Counted from the stretch's first letter, positions 44,429 to 54,251 are shown. The stretch is DNA of 64,000 nt from Haloferax mediterranei ATCC 33500 (GCF_000306765.2 NC_017941.2:2604001-2668000), one strand, 5' to 3'. Made by a program: numbers and translations. Notes: generated by a model from the sequence alone, not told the origin.

Positions 44429-45811
44429 TCAGTCCTTCTTGCCCGCGCCGACTGCCGATTCACCGACCGGCTCGTGACCCTCGATGACTTCGCGGCCGCC
44501 CATGTAGGGCTGGAGGACTTCGGGCACGTCGACCGTGCCGTCCTCGTTCTGGTAGTATTCGAGCAGCGCGACCATGATTCGGCCGACGGCCGTCCCCGAC
44601 GCGTTGAGCGTGTGGAGATACTCGGCCGACTCGTGGCGCTCGGGGCGGTAGCGAAGCCCGGCTCGGCGCGCCTGGAAGTCCTCGAAGTTCGAGGCCGACG
44701 AGACTTCGAGCCAGCGACCGCCCAGTTCCGGAGCGTCGTCCGACTCGGTGCCCGGTGCCCAGACTTCGAGGTCGTACGTCTTCGCCGACGCGAAGGTGAG
44801 GTCACCGGTACAGAGCGAGAGCACGCGGTACGGCAGGCCGAGTCGGTCGAGCACTTCTGCCGCCTCGTCGACGAGGGCTTCCAGTCGGTCGTACGACTCG
44901 TCGGGTTCGACGAAGTTGACGAGTTCGACCTTGTTGAACTGGTGGACGCGGACGATACCGCGGGTTTCGGTCCCGTGTTCGCCAGCCTCGCGTCGGAAGT
45001 TCGGCGTGTACGCCTGATGCTTCAGCGGGAGGTCGTCCTTCAGGAGGATTTCGTCGCGGTACATGTTCGTGACCGGCACCTCCGCCGTCGGGCAGAGCCA
45101 CAGGTCGTCGTCCTCGTAGTTCTCGGTCTCCGACCCGCCAATGCGATAGGCGTCCTCGGCGAACTTCGGAAGTTGGCCGGTGCCGACCATCGAGGTCGTC
45201 TTGACCGGAACCGGCGGGAAGAGGTCCACGTAGTCCTGTTCGCGGTGCACGTCCAGCATGAACTGGATGAGCGCGTGTTCGAGCATCGCGCCCTCGCCCT
45301 TGAGGAAGTAGAAGCCCGACCCGGTCGTCTTCGCCGCGCGCGCCTCGTCGATGATGTCGAGTTCCTCGCCGAGGTCGTAGTGCGGCGTCACCTCGTCGGG
45401 GAGGTCGCGCAGGTCGTCGAAGCCGACGCGGCGAATCTCCTCGTTGTCCGACTCGTCTGCACCGACCGGGACCGACTCGTTCGGGATGTTGGGGAGTTCG
45501 AGAAGCGCTTCGTCGAGTTCCGCTTCGAGTTCGTCGGCGCGGTCTTCGAGTTCCTGTAGTTCTTCTTTGAGTTCACCCGAGCGGTCGATGGCCGCCTGGG
45601 CTTCCTCGTCTTTGCCCTCCTGCTTTAGCTGGCCGATTTTTTGGCTGACCTCGTTTCGCTCGTGTCGGAGGTCGTCTCCCTCGGCTTTCAGCGTACGCCA
45701 CTCGTCGTACACGTCGATGATGTGGTCGACATCCACGCCCTCCATGTTTCGGGCCGCGAGCGCGTCGCGGACTCGCTCCGGTTCGTCGCGGAGCAGTTGC
45801 CTGTCAATCAT
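44429..45811 (-). CDS. serS: Seryl-tRNA synthetase
   Basis: 460 residues. An N-terminal long helical hairpin (about 30-105; tRNA-binding arm) precedes a class II catalytic core. Motif 2 is NFRREAGEHGTETRGIVRVHQFNKVE, and motif 3 is SGTAVGRIMVALLEYYQNEDG. It charges tRNA-Ser with serine. This is the standard bacterial-like type, not the rare methanogen form. A single-gene unit, ending near the small NTF2-like gene. Confidence 0.96.
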   Translation of the reverse strand: MIDRQLLRDEPERVRDALAARNMEGVDVDHIIDVYDEWRTLKAEGDDLRHERNEVSQKIGQLKQEGKDEEAQAAIDRSGELKEELQELEDRADELEAELDEALLELPNIPNESVPVGADESDNEEIRRVGFDDLRDLPDEVTPHYDLGEELDIIDEARAAKTTGSGFYFLKGEGAMLEHALIQFMLDVHREQDYVDLFPPVPVKTTSMVGTGQLPKFAEDAYRIGGSETENYEDDDLWLCPTAEVPVTNMYRDEILLKDDLPLKHQAYTPNFRREAGEHGTETRGIVRVHQFNKVELVNFVEPDESYDRLEALVDEAAEVLDRLGLPYRVLSLCTGDLTFASAKTYDLEVWAPGTESDDAPELGGRWLEVSSASNFEDFQARRAGLRYRPERHESAEYLHTLNASGTAVGRIMVALLEYYQNEDGTVDVPEVLQPYMGGREVIEGHEPVGESAVGAGKKD

Positions 45812-45928
45812 TGGTCAGTGATTCCCGGGCGGGCGGGAAAATCGTATCGCATCACCGGGGGATGGTACAGTACGGCGAAAAACAGAACCCGGGGGTACCC
45901 GCCACCCCGAAGAGTAGGTTACAAGCGG

Positions 45929-47695
45929 TTACAGGTCCACCCGCTCGAACCGGCGATAGCCGAGGTACAGCGGGAGCGTCGTCGCTGTTAGAACGACGAC
46001 CGCGCTAAAGACGAAAAGCGGGACAGACCCTGGAACGGGGTCATCAGGAATCTGTAGAGGGAACAGCATTCGTCCGAGCGTTGTGTGCGCTCGGAGCGGG
46101 CTCAGGTGGTTGATGAATTGGGCTGGCGGTGTTGTCATACCAACATGAAGACCCCTAGTATCGGTCCCAGTGAGAGCTCCGATTACTGGCCTTACCACGT
46201 CCCCCCAGAACAGCAAAAAAAACAGAAACGTCGTAGCAGTGCCCGCAATCGAACGGTATGGTGACGAGGTGGCCGCGGAAAACCCAAGTGAGATTGTAGT
46301 CCAAAGGAGCGTGAGCGTGGTAACACTCCCGACCACGGTGAGGAATAACACAGGGTAGCTATGGCCGAATCGAACAAGCACGAGTAGTTCAGCGAAAACG
46401 AACAGCGGAAGCAAAACAAGAACCGCCGTGGTCAATCGAGAGACGGCTTTGGCGACGAAAACGTCCCGACGAGTCGCCGAGTTGCCAAGAACGACACGGA
46501 GCGTTTTCTCCGCTCGCTCGCCGACGATGGCTCGATATCCGAATAGCGCTCCCAGCACTAACGGGGCAAAAGAGAACGCACCACTGATATCAGCCACCTG
46601 TTCTCTTGGGCCGAACGCAGAGGACGGGTCTATCGACTGTGAGATACCAGGGAGTACAAACAACGCCGTCACGGCGATACCGCCAAGTACCAACCGGTTC
46701 CGGAACAGTTGTCGAACGTCCTGAACCAAAAGTACCCACAAGCGCGAGTCGCTCCACCGAGTGGGTCGTAGCAGTTGTCTCGCTGGCTTCGTCACGCGGC
46801 CAACGTATCGGCGGAGACGCGTCTGTCCCGACGACGAGTCGTCACCGAGATCCCTTCGAGTGAGGCGACGATAACCGAACAGGAGCGGGACCGCGCCGAA
46901 TCCGAGAAACACGAGCGTCCCGAAGAGGTTCAACGCGAGGGTTTCGCCGAAATCACCCGAAGGCGTTCCGGGGCCGACCACGCGAACCGACCAACTCGCG
47001 GCCTTCCAGAAGGCGAGTAGCGGGTTGAACCGCTCGGTAACACGGTACCACAGCGGCATTTCGGCCAATACCTCGTACGAGGCCGTGGACAAAGAACCGG
47101 TGAAGATAAACGTGAACGCGGGACGGAACGTGGACCCCCACACGGAGTAATCAGGCGAGAAAAGAAAGAAGGACCCGGCGATTGCGAGTAACGTTCGATA
47201 CGCCGAATCGAAGGCCGCTGAATAGCCGACGGTGACCGCAGTCCAGACGACGACGTACAGGAGCATCCACGCGCCAATCGTCCAGTACGGGAGCAGATAC
47301 GGCCGTCCGTATCCTTGAGCGAGCAAGAAATTCCCGATTACGAGTATCGTCGCGGTCGCTACGAGAGAGATTACGACCCGCGACAGCACCTTTGCGAGAA
47401 GCAGGTCACGACGCGTACTGGGCAGACCGAAGATAAGCTTCATCGTTTTGGCCGTTCGCTCACCGACGACGGAGTTGTAACCGACAGCCGCGACGACGAC
47501 TAACGTGTACGTCTGCAACTCGTACGGGATGAGAAGGGTGTACTCGGCAATCGGCCTGTGACCGCTCGCCGCGATAGAGCCTGCACTCGGCAAGTACATC
47601 AGTCCGAGCAGAATCACCGCACCCCAGACCAGTCGGTCCCGGAGCGCGTGACCGAAGTCGTGCCGTGCGAGCAAGAGAACCCGCTTCATGCGCAC
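45929..47695 (-). CDS. ABC-2 type permease with internally duplicated halves
   Basis: 588 residues with about twelve membrane helices in two homologous halves. Half one carries VGERTAKTMKLIFGLPSTRRDLLLAKVLSRV (about residues 77-107); half two carries VGERAEKTLRVVLGNSATRRDVFVAKAVSRL (about 390-420). Each half ends in a GYRRL/GYRRF motif (near 280 and at the C-terminus). This matches a fused tandem duplication of an ABC-2 membrane subunit, so one polypeptide could replace the usual dimer. It overlaps the ATPase gene upstream. Substrate unknown. Confidence 0.9.
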   Translation of the reverse strand: MRMKRVLLLARHDFGHALRDRLVWGAVILLGLMYLPSAGSIAASGHRPIAEYTLLIPYELQTYTLVVVAAVGYNSVVGERTAKTMKLIFGLPSTRRDLLLAKVLSRVVISLVATATILVIGNFLLAQGYGRPYLLPYWTIGAWMLLYVVVWTAVTVGYSAAFDSAYRTLLAIAGSFFLFSPDYSVWGSTFRPAFTFIFTGSLSTASYEVLAEMPLWYRVTERFNPLLAFWKAASWSVRVVGPGTPSGDFGETLALNLFGTLVFLGFGAVPLLFGYRRLTRRDLGDDSSSGQTRLRRYVGRVTKPARQLLRPTRWSDSRLWVLLVQDVRQLFRNRLVLGGIAVTALFVLPGISQSIDPSSAFGPREQVADISGAFSFAPLVLGALFGYRAIVGERAEKTLRVVLGNSATRRDVFVAKAVSRLTTAVLVLLPLFVFAELLVLVRFGHSYPVLFLTVVGSVTTLTLLWTTISLGFSAATSSPYRSIAGTATTFLFFLLFWGDVVRPVIGALTGTDTRGLHVGMTTPPAQFINHLSPLRAHTTLGRMLFPLQIPDDPVPGSVPLFVFSAVVVLTATTLPLYLGYRRFERVDL

Positions 47696-48600
47696 GGACC
47701 CTCGACTGCCGTCTCCATGAAGACCTGTTCTAACGACGGTTCACCGGTCCTGACGTCGAGTATCGCCGCTTCGGTGTCGTCGAGGAGCGTGATAACGTCG
47801 GCTTTCGCACTCGCGTCGGCGCAACCGACACGCAGGACGTCGTCATTCGTCGAGACCGCTTCGACGCCGTCGAGACACAGCAAGTCGTCCTGTATACGGT
47901 CTGGAACCGTATCGAGCGTGACCGATAGCTCGAACGGGACCTCCGGCATCGTCCGGAGCGCTTCGACCGTATCGACCGCGACGAGACGGCCGTCGTTCAT
48001 GATACCGACGCGGTCGCAGATAGCCTCGACTTGGTCCATGATGTGACTCGAAAAGAAGACTGCCGCGCCGCGGTCGCGCTCTTCTCGGATGATGTTGCGG
48101 AAGGTCTGGGCGCCGGTCGGGTCGAGACCGCCGAGGGGTTCGTCGAGGATGATGAGGTCCGGTTCGCCGACGAGCGCAATCGCCAAGCCGAGGCGCTGAC
48201 GCATGCCTTTCGAAAAGCCCCCGACAGCCCTGTCGCCGGCGTCCGCGATGCCGACTCGTTCGAGCAACGCCTGCGGGTCGTCGTCCGCGCGCTTCATCGC
48301 GATTGCGAATTCGAGATGCTCGCGGGCGGTATCGCGTTCGTAGAAGCCGGTCGCTTCCGAGAGCACGCCGAGGCGTTCACGAGCGGCACGCGGGTCTTCC
48401 TGCGGGTCGATACCGAAGATAGAGGCACGCCCGGCTGTCGGCCGCACGAAGTCGAGAAGGATATTGATAGTCGTTGATTTTCCGGCACCGTTCGGGCCGA
48501 GAAAGCCGAACACTTCGCCTTGCTCGACAGTGAGACTGACATCCTCCACTGCACAGATATCGCCGTACCGTTTCGTGAGAGAGTGTAGTTCGATTGCCAC
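47686..48600 (-). CDS. ABC transporter ATP-binding protein
   Basis: 304 residues. Walker A GPNGAGKSTTIN near 36-47, Q-loop region, signature FSKGMRQRLGLA near 133, Walker B LIILDEPLGGLDPTG near 152-166, and the H-loop FFSSH. The C-terminal regulatory region of about 90 residues is typical of ABC-2 exporters of drugs, natural products or copper (NosF-like). It is upstream of, and overlaps by ten bases, the duplicated permease gene, with which it forms the transporter. Confidence 0.95.
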   Translation of the reverse strand: MAIELHSLTKRYGDICAVEDVSLTVEQGEVFGFLGPNGAGKSTTINILLDFVRPTAGRASIFGIDPQEDPRAARERLGVLSEATGFYERDTAREHLEFAIAMKRADDDPQALLERVGIADAGDRAVGGFSKGMRQRLGLAIALVGEPDLIILDEPLGGLDPTGAQTFRNIIREERDRGAAVFFSSHIMDQVEAICDRVGIMNDGRLVAVDTVEALRTMPEVPFELSVTLDTVPDRIQDDLLCLDGVEAVSTNDDVLRVGCADASAKADVITLLDDTEAAILDVRTGEPSLEQVFMETAVEGPCA

Positions 48601-48627
48601 TACTGACCGGGTTTAAAGAAACAGAAC

Positions 48628-48650
48628 TAAAATATTTATATTTATTTGAT
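48628..48650 (-). promoter_or_regulatory. AT-rich promoter of the ABC operon
   Basis: An AT-only run (AAATAAATATAAATATTTTAG on the minus strand) lies 28-50 bases before the ATPase start at 48600; it contains overlapping TATA-like boxes in otherwise GC-rich sequence. Confidence 0.55.
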
Positions 48651-48670
48651 ATTTTGTCCCACCGGCTGGC

Positions 48671-48722
48671 GTCGAGCGGGTACCGAGCGGATGTCGAGCG
48701 GGTATCGGGCGGGTGTCGGGCG
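48671..48722. repeat. 22-bp tandem repeat, two copies plus a partial
   Basis: GTCGAGCGGGTACCGAGCGG (48671) and GTCGAGCGGGTATCGGGCGG (48693) head 22-bp units differing at three sites; a third partial begins at 48715. It lies in the divergent region before the MBL-fold gene. Confidence 0.8.
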
Positions 48723-48804
48723 TTTCGTCTCTCGGTCGTAAACTGAGAGTCGGAGCGGATGGCGATGGCCGAACGCTTTTGCTCCCCGGAGACGGCCCTC
48801 AACT

Positions 48805-49713
48805 ATGGCCATTGGCGATGTCGAAGCCGTTCCGAACAGCACGGACGTGTACTACGTCGATACCGGAATGTACGAAGTCGAACACTACGGTTCTGTCTAT
48901 CTCATCGACGCGGAAAAGCCGGCGCTCATCGATACCGGCATCGCGGCCGACAGAGAGCACGTGTTCGGAATGCTCGACGAACTCGGCGTGGACGACCTCG
49001 CGTACATTCTGCCGACGCACGTCCACCTCGACCACGCGGGCGGCGCGGGCTACCTCGCCGAGCGCTACCCCGATGCGACCCTCATGACCCACGAAATCGG
49101 CGCACCGCACCTCGTGGACCCCTCGCGTCTCGTTGCGGGCACGAAAGCCGCCGTCGAAGACCAGTGGCGCTTCTACGACGAACCACTCCCAATCGACGAA
49201 GACCGGGTGGAGTCGCTCACCGACGGCGACGAAATCGACCTCGGCGACCGGACGCTCACGGTGCACCACGCGCCCGGCCACGCACCGCATCAGGTGATGT
49301 ATCACGACGACCGCGACGACCTGCTATTCACGGGCGACGCGCTCGGAATCTGGGAACCGCGGTCGCGGACGCTGCTCCAGACCTCGCCGCCCTCGCAGTT
49401 CCACCTCGAAAAGGCGCTCGACGACGTGCGAACCATCGAGGACATCGACCCCGAAACCATCTGCTTCGGCCACTTCGGGTCGAGACCGTACGACGATGAC
49501 CTCGCAGCGGAGTACAAGCGCGTTCTCGTGGAGTGGGTCGAAGCCATCCGACAGAAGCGCGAGGAACTCGACGATGACGAGGCGGTCATCACGCACTTCG
49601 TAGAAAACACCGAGATGGACGAGGTTTGGGGCGTGCGGAAGGCTCAGGACGAAGAACGATTGAACGTGCGAGGCGTACTCGGCTACCTCGACTACATCGA
49701 AGACGACGAGTAG
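48805..49713 (+). CDS. MBL-fold metallo-hydrolase
   Basis: 302 residues. The zinc-binding signature THVHLDHAGG is near 71-80, followed by later metal ligands in HHAPGHAPHQVM, TGDALG and FGHFGS. A C-terminal helical region (KRVLVEWVEAIRQKREELDDDEAV) resembles glyoxalase II or related hydrolases. Its substrate cannot be named. It is upstream of the acyl-CoA ligase gene on the same strand, but a TATA box and palindrome between them argue for separate promoters. Confidence 0.9.
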   Translation: MAIGDVEAVPNSTDVYYVDTGMYEVEHYGSVYLIDAEKPALIDTGIAADREHVFGMLDELGVDDLAYILPTHVHLDHAGGAGYLAERYPDATLMTHEIGAPHLVDPSRLVAGTKAAVEDQWRFYDEPLPIDEDRVESLTDGDEIDLGDRTLTVHHAPGHAPHQVMYHDDRDDLLFTGDALGIWEPRSRTLLQTSPPSQFHLEKALDDVRTIEDIDPETICFGHFGSRPYDDDLAAEYKRVLVEWVEAIRQKREELDDDEAVITHFVENTEMDEVWGVRKAQDEERLNVRGVLGYLDYIEDDE

Positions 49714-49780
49714 CGACCCGCAGGCGAGACGCCTAGCGGCCCTGTATCTGCGTTTTCCCGTGATACGTCGGGCTTTCAAT

Positions 49781-49805
49781 TGTACGAACGTACATAGTTT
49801 TAAAT
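49781..49805 (+). promoter_or_regulatory. Palindrome plus TATA box of the acyl-CoA ligase gene
   Basis: TGTACG-AA-CGTACA (49781-49794) is a perfect 6-bp dyad immediately upstream of the TATA element TTTTAAAT (49798-49805). The ATG at 49828 follows 23 bases later. The position is that of an upstream activator or a repressor blocking TBP/TFB. Confidence 0.6.
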
Positions 49806-49827
49806 GTTGAATCTGTACTAACAGGAT

Positions 49828-51831
49828 ATGGACTGGCGGGACGCAGAGGCGACTTTCGACGACCCCGTTATCGCTCGAACGACCCTCCCACGAATGTTCG
49901 AAGAGAGCGCAGCGCGGAACGCCTCACGAATCGCACAGCAGTACAAAGGTGGTATCTACGAGCGCTCACTCGTCGGCGAGGGTGTCGTACCGGCGGCACC
50001 CAACGGCGTGTTCAGCGACGTGACCTACGAGAAGATGCGAGATATCGTCCGGAACCTCGCCGCGGGGTTCCGTGACCTCGGAATGGAGACGGGTGACCGA
50101 GTGGGCATCTTCGCACACACACGCATGGAGTGGGCACAGACCGACTTCGCCGTCCTCGGTGCTGGCGGTGTCGTCACCACGGTCTACACGTCGTCGTCGG
50201 AGCGGCAGGTTCGGTATCTCCTGTCGGACCCCGGTGCAAACGCCGTCGTCGTCGAGAATCAGGAACTCTTAGAGCGCGTACTGGCCGTCGAAGACGACCT
50301 CGACTTACGGTTTATCGTCGTCATCGACGAGTACGAGGGCTACGACGACCGCGACGACATTCTGACGCTCGGTGAAGTACATCGCCACGGCGAGGAGGTG
50401 TTCGACGAAGCGGAGTACGAATCGTGGTTGGATGCGCGCGACCCCGACGACCTTGCCAGCCTCATTTACACCTCCGGAACCACGGGACAGCCAAAGGGTG
50501 CCCAACTCACCCACTGGAACTTTCGGTCGAACGTCAACGAGAGTTATCGACGGTTCGGGCCGCGTCCGAACAAGAGCGACGCACCCGCTGTCAGCCCCGA
50601 CTCCGTGTCGCTGTCGTTCCTCCCCTTGGCACACGTCTTGGAGCGCATGGCCGGTCACTTCATGATGTTCGCTGCGGGTGCGACCGTCGCCTACGCCGAG
50701 AGTCCGGACACCTTGCGCGAGGACTTCCAACTCGTCCAGCCGACCGCCGGGACGAGCGTCCCGCGCGTGTACGAAAAGCTCTACGACGCGATTCGTGCGC
50801 AGGCGAGCGAATCACCGGTCAAAAAGCGCATTTTCGAATGGGCCGTCGACGTCGGACAGGAATACCACACGACGGACTCGCCCGGCTATCTTCTCAGTGC
50901 GAAACACAGAGTCGCTGACCGCCTCGTCTTCGACCAGGTGCGTGAAGCCCTCGGTGGCAACATCGAGTTCTTCATCAGCGGCGGTGGAAGCCTCTCGGCG
51001 GAACTCTGTGCACTGTATCACGCCATGGGACTACCGATATTCGAGGGCTATGGACTCACCGAGACCTCGCCTGTCATCACGGTCAATCCACCGGAAGCGC
51101 CGAAAATCGGGACTATCGGCTACCCGCTTCGGGAGGTTGAAATAAAACTCGACAAGACGGTCGTCGGCGACCAGCTTGGTGATGCGGGTGGCGAAGTCGG
51201 GGAACTACTCGTTCGCGGGCCGAACGTCACCCCGGGATACTGGAACCGCCCCGAAGAAACCGAGGAGGCCTTCGTCGAAGACGACGAGGGCAACCGCTGG
51301 TTCCGGACCGGCGACGTAGTCGAACGCCGGCCAGACGGGTACATCGCCTTCCGCGAGCGTGCCAAACAGATTCTCGTGCTTTCGACGGGGAAGAACGTCC
51401 CTCCTGGACCCATCGAAGACGCCTTCGCTTCGTCGACAGTGGTCGAACAGTGCATGGTTCTCGGGGACGGCCGGAAGTTCATCTCCGCGCTCATCGTCCC
51501 AAGTTTCGACGGCCTACATGCGTGGGCCGACGAGCAGGGAATCGACCTCCCCGAAGACCCCAAAGACATCTGTCGCGACGACCGGGTGTACGAGCGCATC
51601 GAGGAGGAAGTCGAGAAAGCAAACGAGAACTTCGAGTCGTACGAGCGAATCAAACAGTTCCGAATCGTCCCCGAAGAGTTCTCCGAAGGTAACGACCTCA
51701 TGACGCCGACGATGAAAAAGAAGCGTCGAAACATTCTCGACCGCTATGCCGACGAGGTCGACCTCATCTACGACGAGGCCAATCAACGGACAGAAGAGCA
51801 ACGGAGCGGCAGACAAACAGCGGAGCGATAG
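49828..51831 (+). CDS. Long-chain fatty-acid/AMP-dependent CoA ligase
   Basis: 667 residues of the ANL superfamily. The P-loop-like motif is LIYTSGTTGQPKGAQLTHW near 212-230, the A5 motif YGLTETSPVI near 406, and the A8 hinge TGDVVERRPDGYIAFRERAKQ near 492. The C-terminal part (EDAFASSTVVEQCMVLGDGRKF) is like long-chain acyl-CoA synthetases (FadD-like). It activates fatty acids to acyl-CoA. The nearby thiolase gene would fit a fatty-acid or polyhydroxyalkanoate theme, although the two are about 7.6 kb apart. Confidence 0.92.
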   Translation: MDWRDAEATFDDPVIARTTLPRMFEESAARNASRIAQQYKGGIYERSLVGEGVVPAAPNGVFSDVTYEKMRDIVRNLAAGFRDLGMETGDRVGIFAHTRMEWAQTDFAVLGAGGVVTTVYTSSSERQVRYLLSDPGANAVVVENQELLERVLAVEDDLDLRFIVVIDEYEGYDDRDDILTLGEVHRHGEEVFDEAEYESWLDARDPDDLASLIYTSGTTGQPKGAQLTHWNFRSNVNESYRRFGPRPNKSDAPAVSPDSVSLSFLPLAHVLERMAGHFMMFAAGATVAYAESPDTLREDFQLVQPTAGTSVPRVYEKLYDAIRAQASESPVKKRIFEWAVDVGQEYHTTDSPGYLLSAKHRVADRLVFDQVREALGGNIEFFISGGGSLSAELCALYHAMGLPIFEGYGLTETSPVITVNPPEAPKIGTIGYPLREVEIKLDKTVVGDQLGDAGGEVGELLVRGPNVTPGYWNRPEETEEAFVEDDEGNRWFRTGDVVERRPDGYIAFRERAKQILVLSTGKNVPPGPIEDAFASSTVVEQCMVLGDGRKFISALIVPSFDGLHAWADEQGIDLPEDPKDICRDDRVYERIEEEVEKANENFESYERIKQFRIVPEEFSEGNDLMTPTMKKKRRNILDRYADEVDLIYDEANQRTEEQRSGRQTAER

Positions 51832-51960
51832 AATATAACAGGATAAACTTTTTTCGAAATATTCTGAACATACGTTTCCGTAAAACGGCGGAAATGCCGT
51901 CCGAGATGTATGGTTTTATCTTCCGTCGTCACATGAACCGAATCTATGGAGGCGATATAA

Positions 51961-53868
51961 GTGGCCGCAGCTGGAGGGGCGAATCTCATCCCGCTCGTCG
52001 CCGCAATCATCGGCATCGGCGTGGTCTCGCAGGTGCTTTCGGACCGGTTTCAGGTCCCGAGCGTCGTGTTCCTCATCGCGTCGGGTATCCTACTCGGCCC
52101 CGAGGTTCTCGGCGTCATCTCTCCCGATTCGTTCGGGAACGCACTACAGGCCATCGTCGGTCTCTCGGTCGCTATCATCGTGTTCGAAGGGGCGTTCCAC
52201 CTTCGAATCGATAAGCTCCGGGAGGCACCGTCGGCGACGTTCCGCCTCGTCACGCTCGGTGCGGTAATTTCGTTCATCGGAACGAGTGTCGTCGTCCACT
52301 ACGCGCTCGACGCGCCGTGGGCGGTCTCGTTCCTCGTCGGAGCGTTGCTCGTCGCAACCGGGCCAACGGTCATTGCCCCGATTCTCGAAGTCGTCCCCGT
52401 CCGTGACCGGGTCGGGGCGGCACTCGACACCGAAGGGATTGTCAACGACGTGACGGCTGCCATCGTCGCCGTCGTCATCTTCGAGGCTATCCTCGAAGGC
52501 GTCAGTAGTCCCAACGCGCTCGTGACGCTGTTCGCCGAGCGACTCGGCGTCGGCGTCGTCGTCGGGGGTATCGTCGCGGCGGCGCTGTACTACGTGCTTC
52601 GGTACGTCGACCTCTCGCCCGGAAACGCGCCGCAGAACGCGCGACTACTCACTCTCGCAGGGGCGCTCGTATCCTACGCGGCCGCCGACTTCGTCGCCAC
52701 CGAAGCGGGTATCGCCGCCGTGGCGACCGCCGGTATCCTGCTCGGGAACGCCGAGGTTCCGTACGAAGAGGAGATTTCGGCGTTCAAAGGCGACATTACG
52801 CTGCTCGTCCTCTCGTTCGTCTTCATCGCCCTCGCGGCGTTGCTGGAGTTCGAGAACCTTCTCAGCCTCGGCGTCGGCGGCATCGCGGTCGTCGTCGCGG
52901 TCGCCCTCATCATCCGGCCGCTTCTGGTCTTCATCTCGGCGAGAGGCGACCGATTCACCAGAGAAGAGAAGCTCTTTATGAGCTTCGTCGGCCCGCGCGG
53001 TATCATCCCCGCGTCGGTTGCGACGCTGTTCGCCATCGCATTCCGCGAGAAGGCGACAGAGCTCGCCGCTCAGGGGGCGACACAGCAGGCCGTCATGCTG
53101 AACCAGAGCGCCTCGATTCTCGTCGGGACGGTCTTCTTGGTCATCCTCACGACCGTCGTCTTCGAAGCAGGGCTCGCTCGGCAGATTGCAGAATACCTCG
53201 ATGTCATCCCAATGCGTGTACTTATCATCGGAGGCGGAAAGGTGGGCCGTGCGCTCGCCGAACGCCTCGCAGACCGTGGAGAGAACGTGGTCCTCATCGA
53301 ACAGGACCTGGAAGTAGTCCAGACCGCCCGAAACAAGGGCTTTACCGTCCATCACGGTGATGGAACCGACACGGATGTCCTTCGGTCGGCGGGGGCGGAT
53401 AACGCCAAAGTCGTGGTCGCCGCGACCGGTGACGACGACGTGAATCTGCTCGTCTCGCAACTGTCGAACTCGAAGTTCGACCCCGAGAGTGTCCTCGCGC
53501 GGGCGAACAACCCCGACAACGTCGAGGCGTTCGAAGAACTCGGTGTCCGAACTATCTCGTCGACCATGGCTACCGCACAGGCGATGGACAACTACATCGA
53601 GCGACCGACGATGTCCAACTGGATGGGCGAAATCGGTCGGTCCGGCGACGTTCAGGAGGTCGAAGTCACGGCTGAGGAACTCATCGGTCGGACCATCCGC
53701 GAGGTCGGTCCCGAACTCCCCGACGGGTGTCTCATCACGCTCATCTCCCGAAACGGCGACACGACCGTCCCCAACGCGGAGTTCACACTCCAAGAGGGAG
53801 ACCGCATCACCATCATCGGTGAGCGGGACGCCGTTCGCAACGCCGAAACGTTCGTCCACCCGAACTAA
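51961..53868 (+). CDS. Na+/H+ antiporter with TrkA (RCK) regulatory domain
   Basis: 635 residues, GTG start. Residues about 1-400 form a CPA1-type transport domain with 12-13 helices (FQVPSVVFLIASGILLGPEVLG; TGPTVIAPILEVVPVRDRVGAALDTEGIVNDVTAAI). A Rossmann RCK-N domain begins at residue 418 (MRVLIIGGGKVGRALAERLADRGENVVLIEQD), and an RCK-C domain follows near 550-635. Nucleotide or cation binding to the RCK part would gate exchange. It supports sodium and pH balance in a high-salt cell. Confidence 0.93.
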   Translation: MAAAGGANLIPLVAAIIGIGVVSQVLSDRFQVPSVVFLIASGILLGPEVLGVISPDSFGNALQAIVGLSVAIIVFEGAFHLRIDKLREAPSATFRLVTLGAVISFIGTSVVVHYALDAPWAVSFLVGALLVATGPTVIAPILEVVPVRDRVGAALDTEGIVNDVTAAIVAVVIFEAILEGVSSPNALVTLFAERLGVGVVVGGIVAAALYYVLRYVDLSPGNAPQNARLLTLAGALVSYAAADFVATEAGIAAVATAGILLGNAEVPYEEEISAFKGDITLLVLSFVFIALAALLEFENLLSLGVGGIAVVVAVALIIRPLLVFISARGDRFTREEKLFMSFVGPRGIIPASVATLFAIAFREKATELAAQGATQQAVMLNQSASILVGTVFLVILTTVVFEAGLARQIAEYLDVIPMRVLIIGGGKVGRALAERLADRGENVVLIEQDLEVVQTARNKGFTVHHGDGTDTDVLRSAGADNAKVVVAATGDDDVNLLVSQLSNSKFDPESVLARANNPDNVEAFEELGVRTISSTMATAQAMDNYIERPTMSNWMGEIGRSGDVQEVEVTAEELIGRTIREVGPELPDGCLITLISRNGDTTVPNAEFTLQEGDRITIIGERDAVRNAETFVHPN

Positions 53869-53893
53869 CCGTACCCACCCTCGTTTTCGGACC

Positions 53894-54064
53894 TTAGCTC
53901 CGTGCCCACCGCAGGAAGACGGTCCAGTAGCCGACGGTGATGGCGACGAGTACGTACCAGACAGGTGCGCCGAGGTCGGGACTCGGAACAACGCCCGACG
54001 ACGCGACGCCAACGGCCGCGAGCAGCGCGAAAACCCCCGTCAGTACAGTCGTCGTGAGATTCAT
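53894..54064 (-). CDS. 56-residue membrane miniprotein
   Basis: From the ATG complementary to 54062-54064 it reads MNLTTTVLTGVFALLAAVGV, then SSGVVPSPDLGAP, then a second hydrophobic stretch WYVLVAITVGYWTVFLRW, then ARS and stop. Two helices with a short polar loop. It is convergent with the antiporter gene, and their stops are only about 25 bases apart. Its function is unknown. Confidence 0.65.
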   Translation of the reverse strand: MNLTTTVLTGVFALLAAVGVASSGVVPSPDLGAPVWYVLVAITVGYWTVFLRWARS

Positions 54065-54173
54065 CGTCCGCTATTCTCTGGCTGTACAGTATGAACGTGA
54101 CGGAAGCAGCATATACATTCATTACGGATAACAATATTACAGAAGGTGTCAGTAAAGACCACAGTATATTTGG

Positions 54174-54181
54174 TTTATATA
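54174..54181 (+). promoter_or_regulatory. TATA box of the aldehyde ferredoxin oxidoreductase gene
   Basis: TTTATATA lies 71-78 bases before ATG 54252, predicting a leader of about 45 bases, unusual for this window where leaderless starts dominate. The leader includes CGAAT...ATTCG (small dyad near 54218). Confidence 0.5.
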
Positions 54182-54251
54182 ATGTGGCGTCGAATTCCAT
54201 GTCCATTGTGAACATACGAATCATTATTCGGCTGGTGACCGAAACATAACT

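Noticed and set aside
45929..47695. Signs of recent horizontal transfer of the ABC operon
   Set aside because: The permease is slightly less GC-rich in places, but membrane proteins often are, and no mobile element flanks it.
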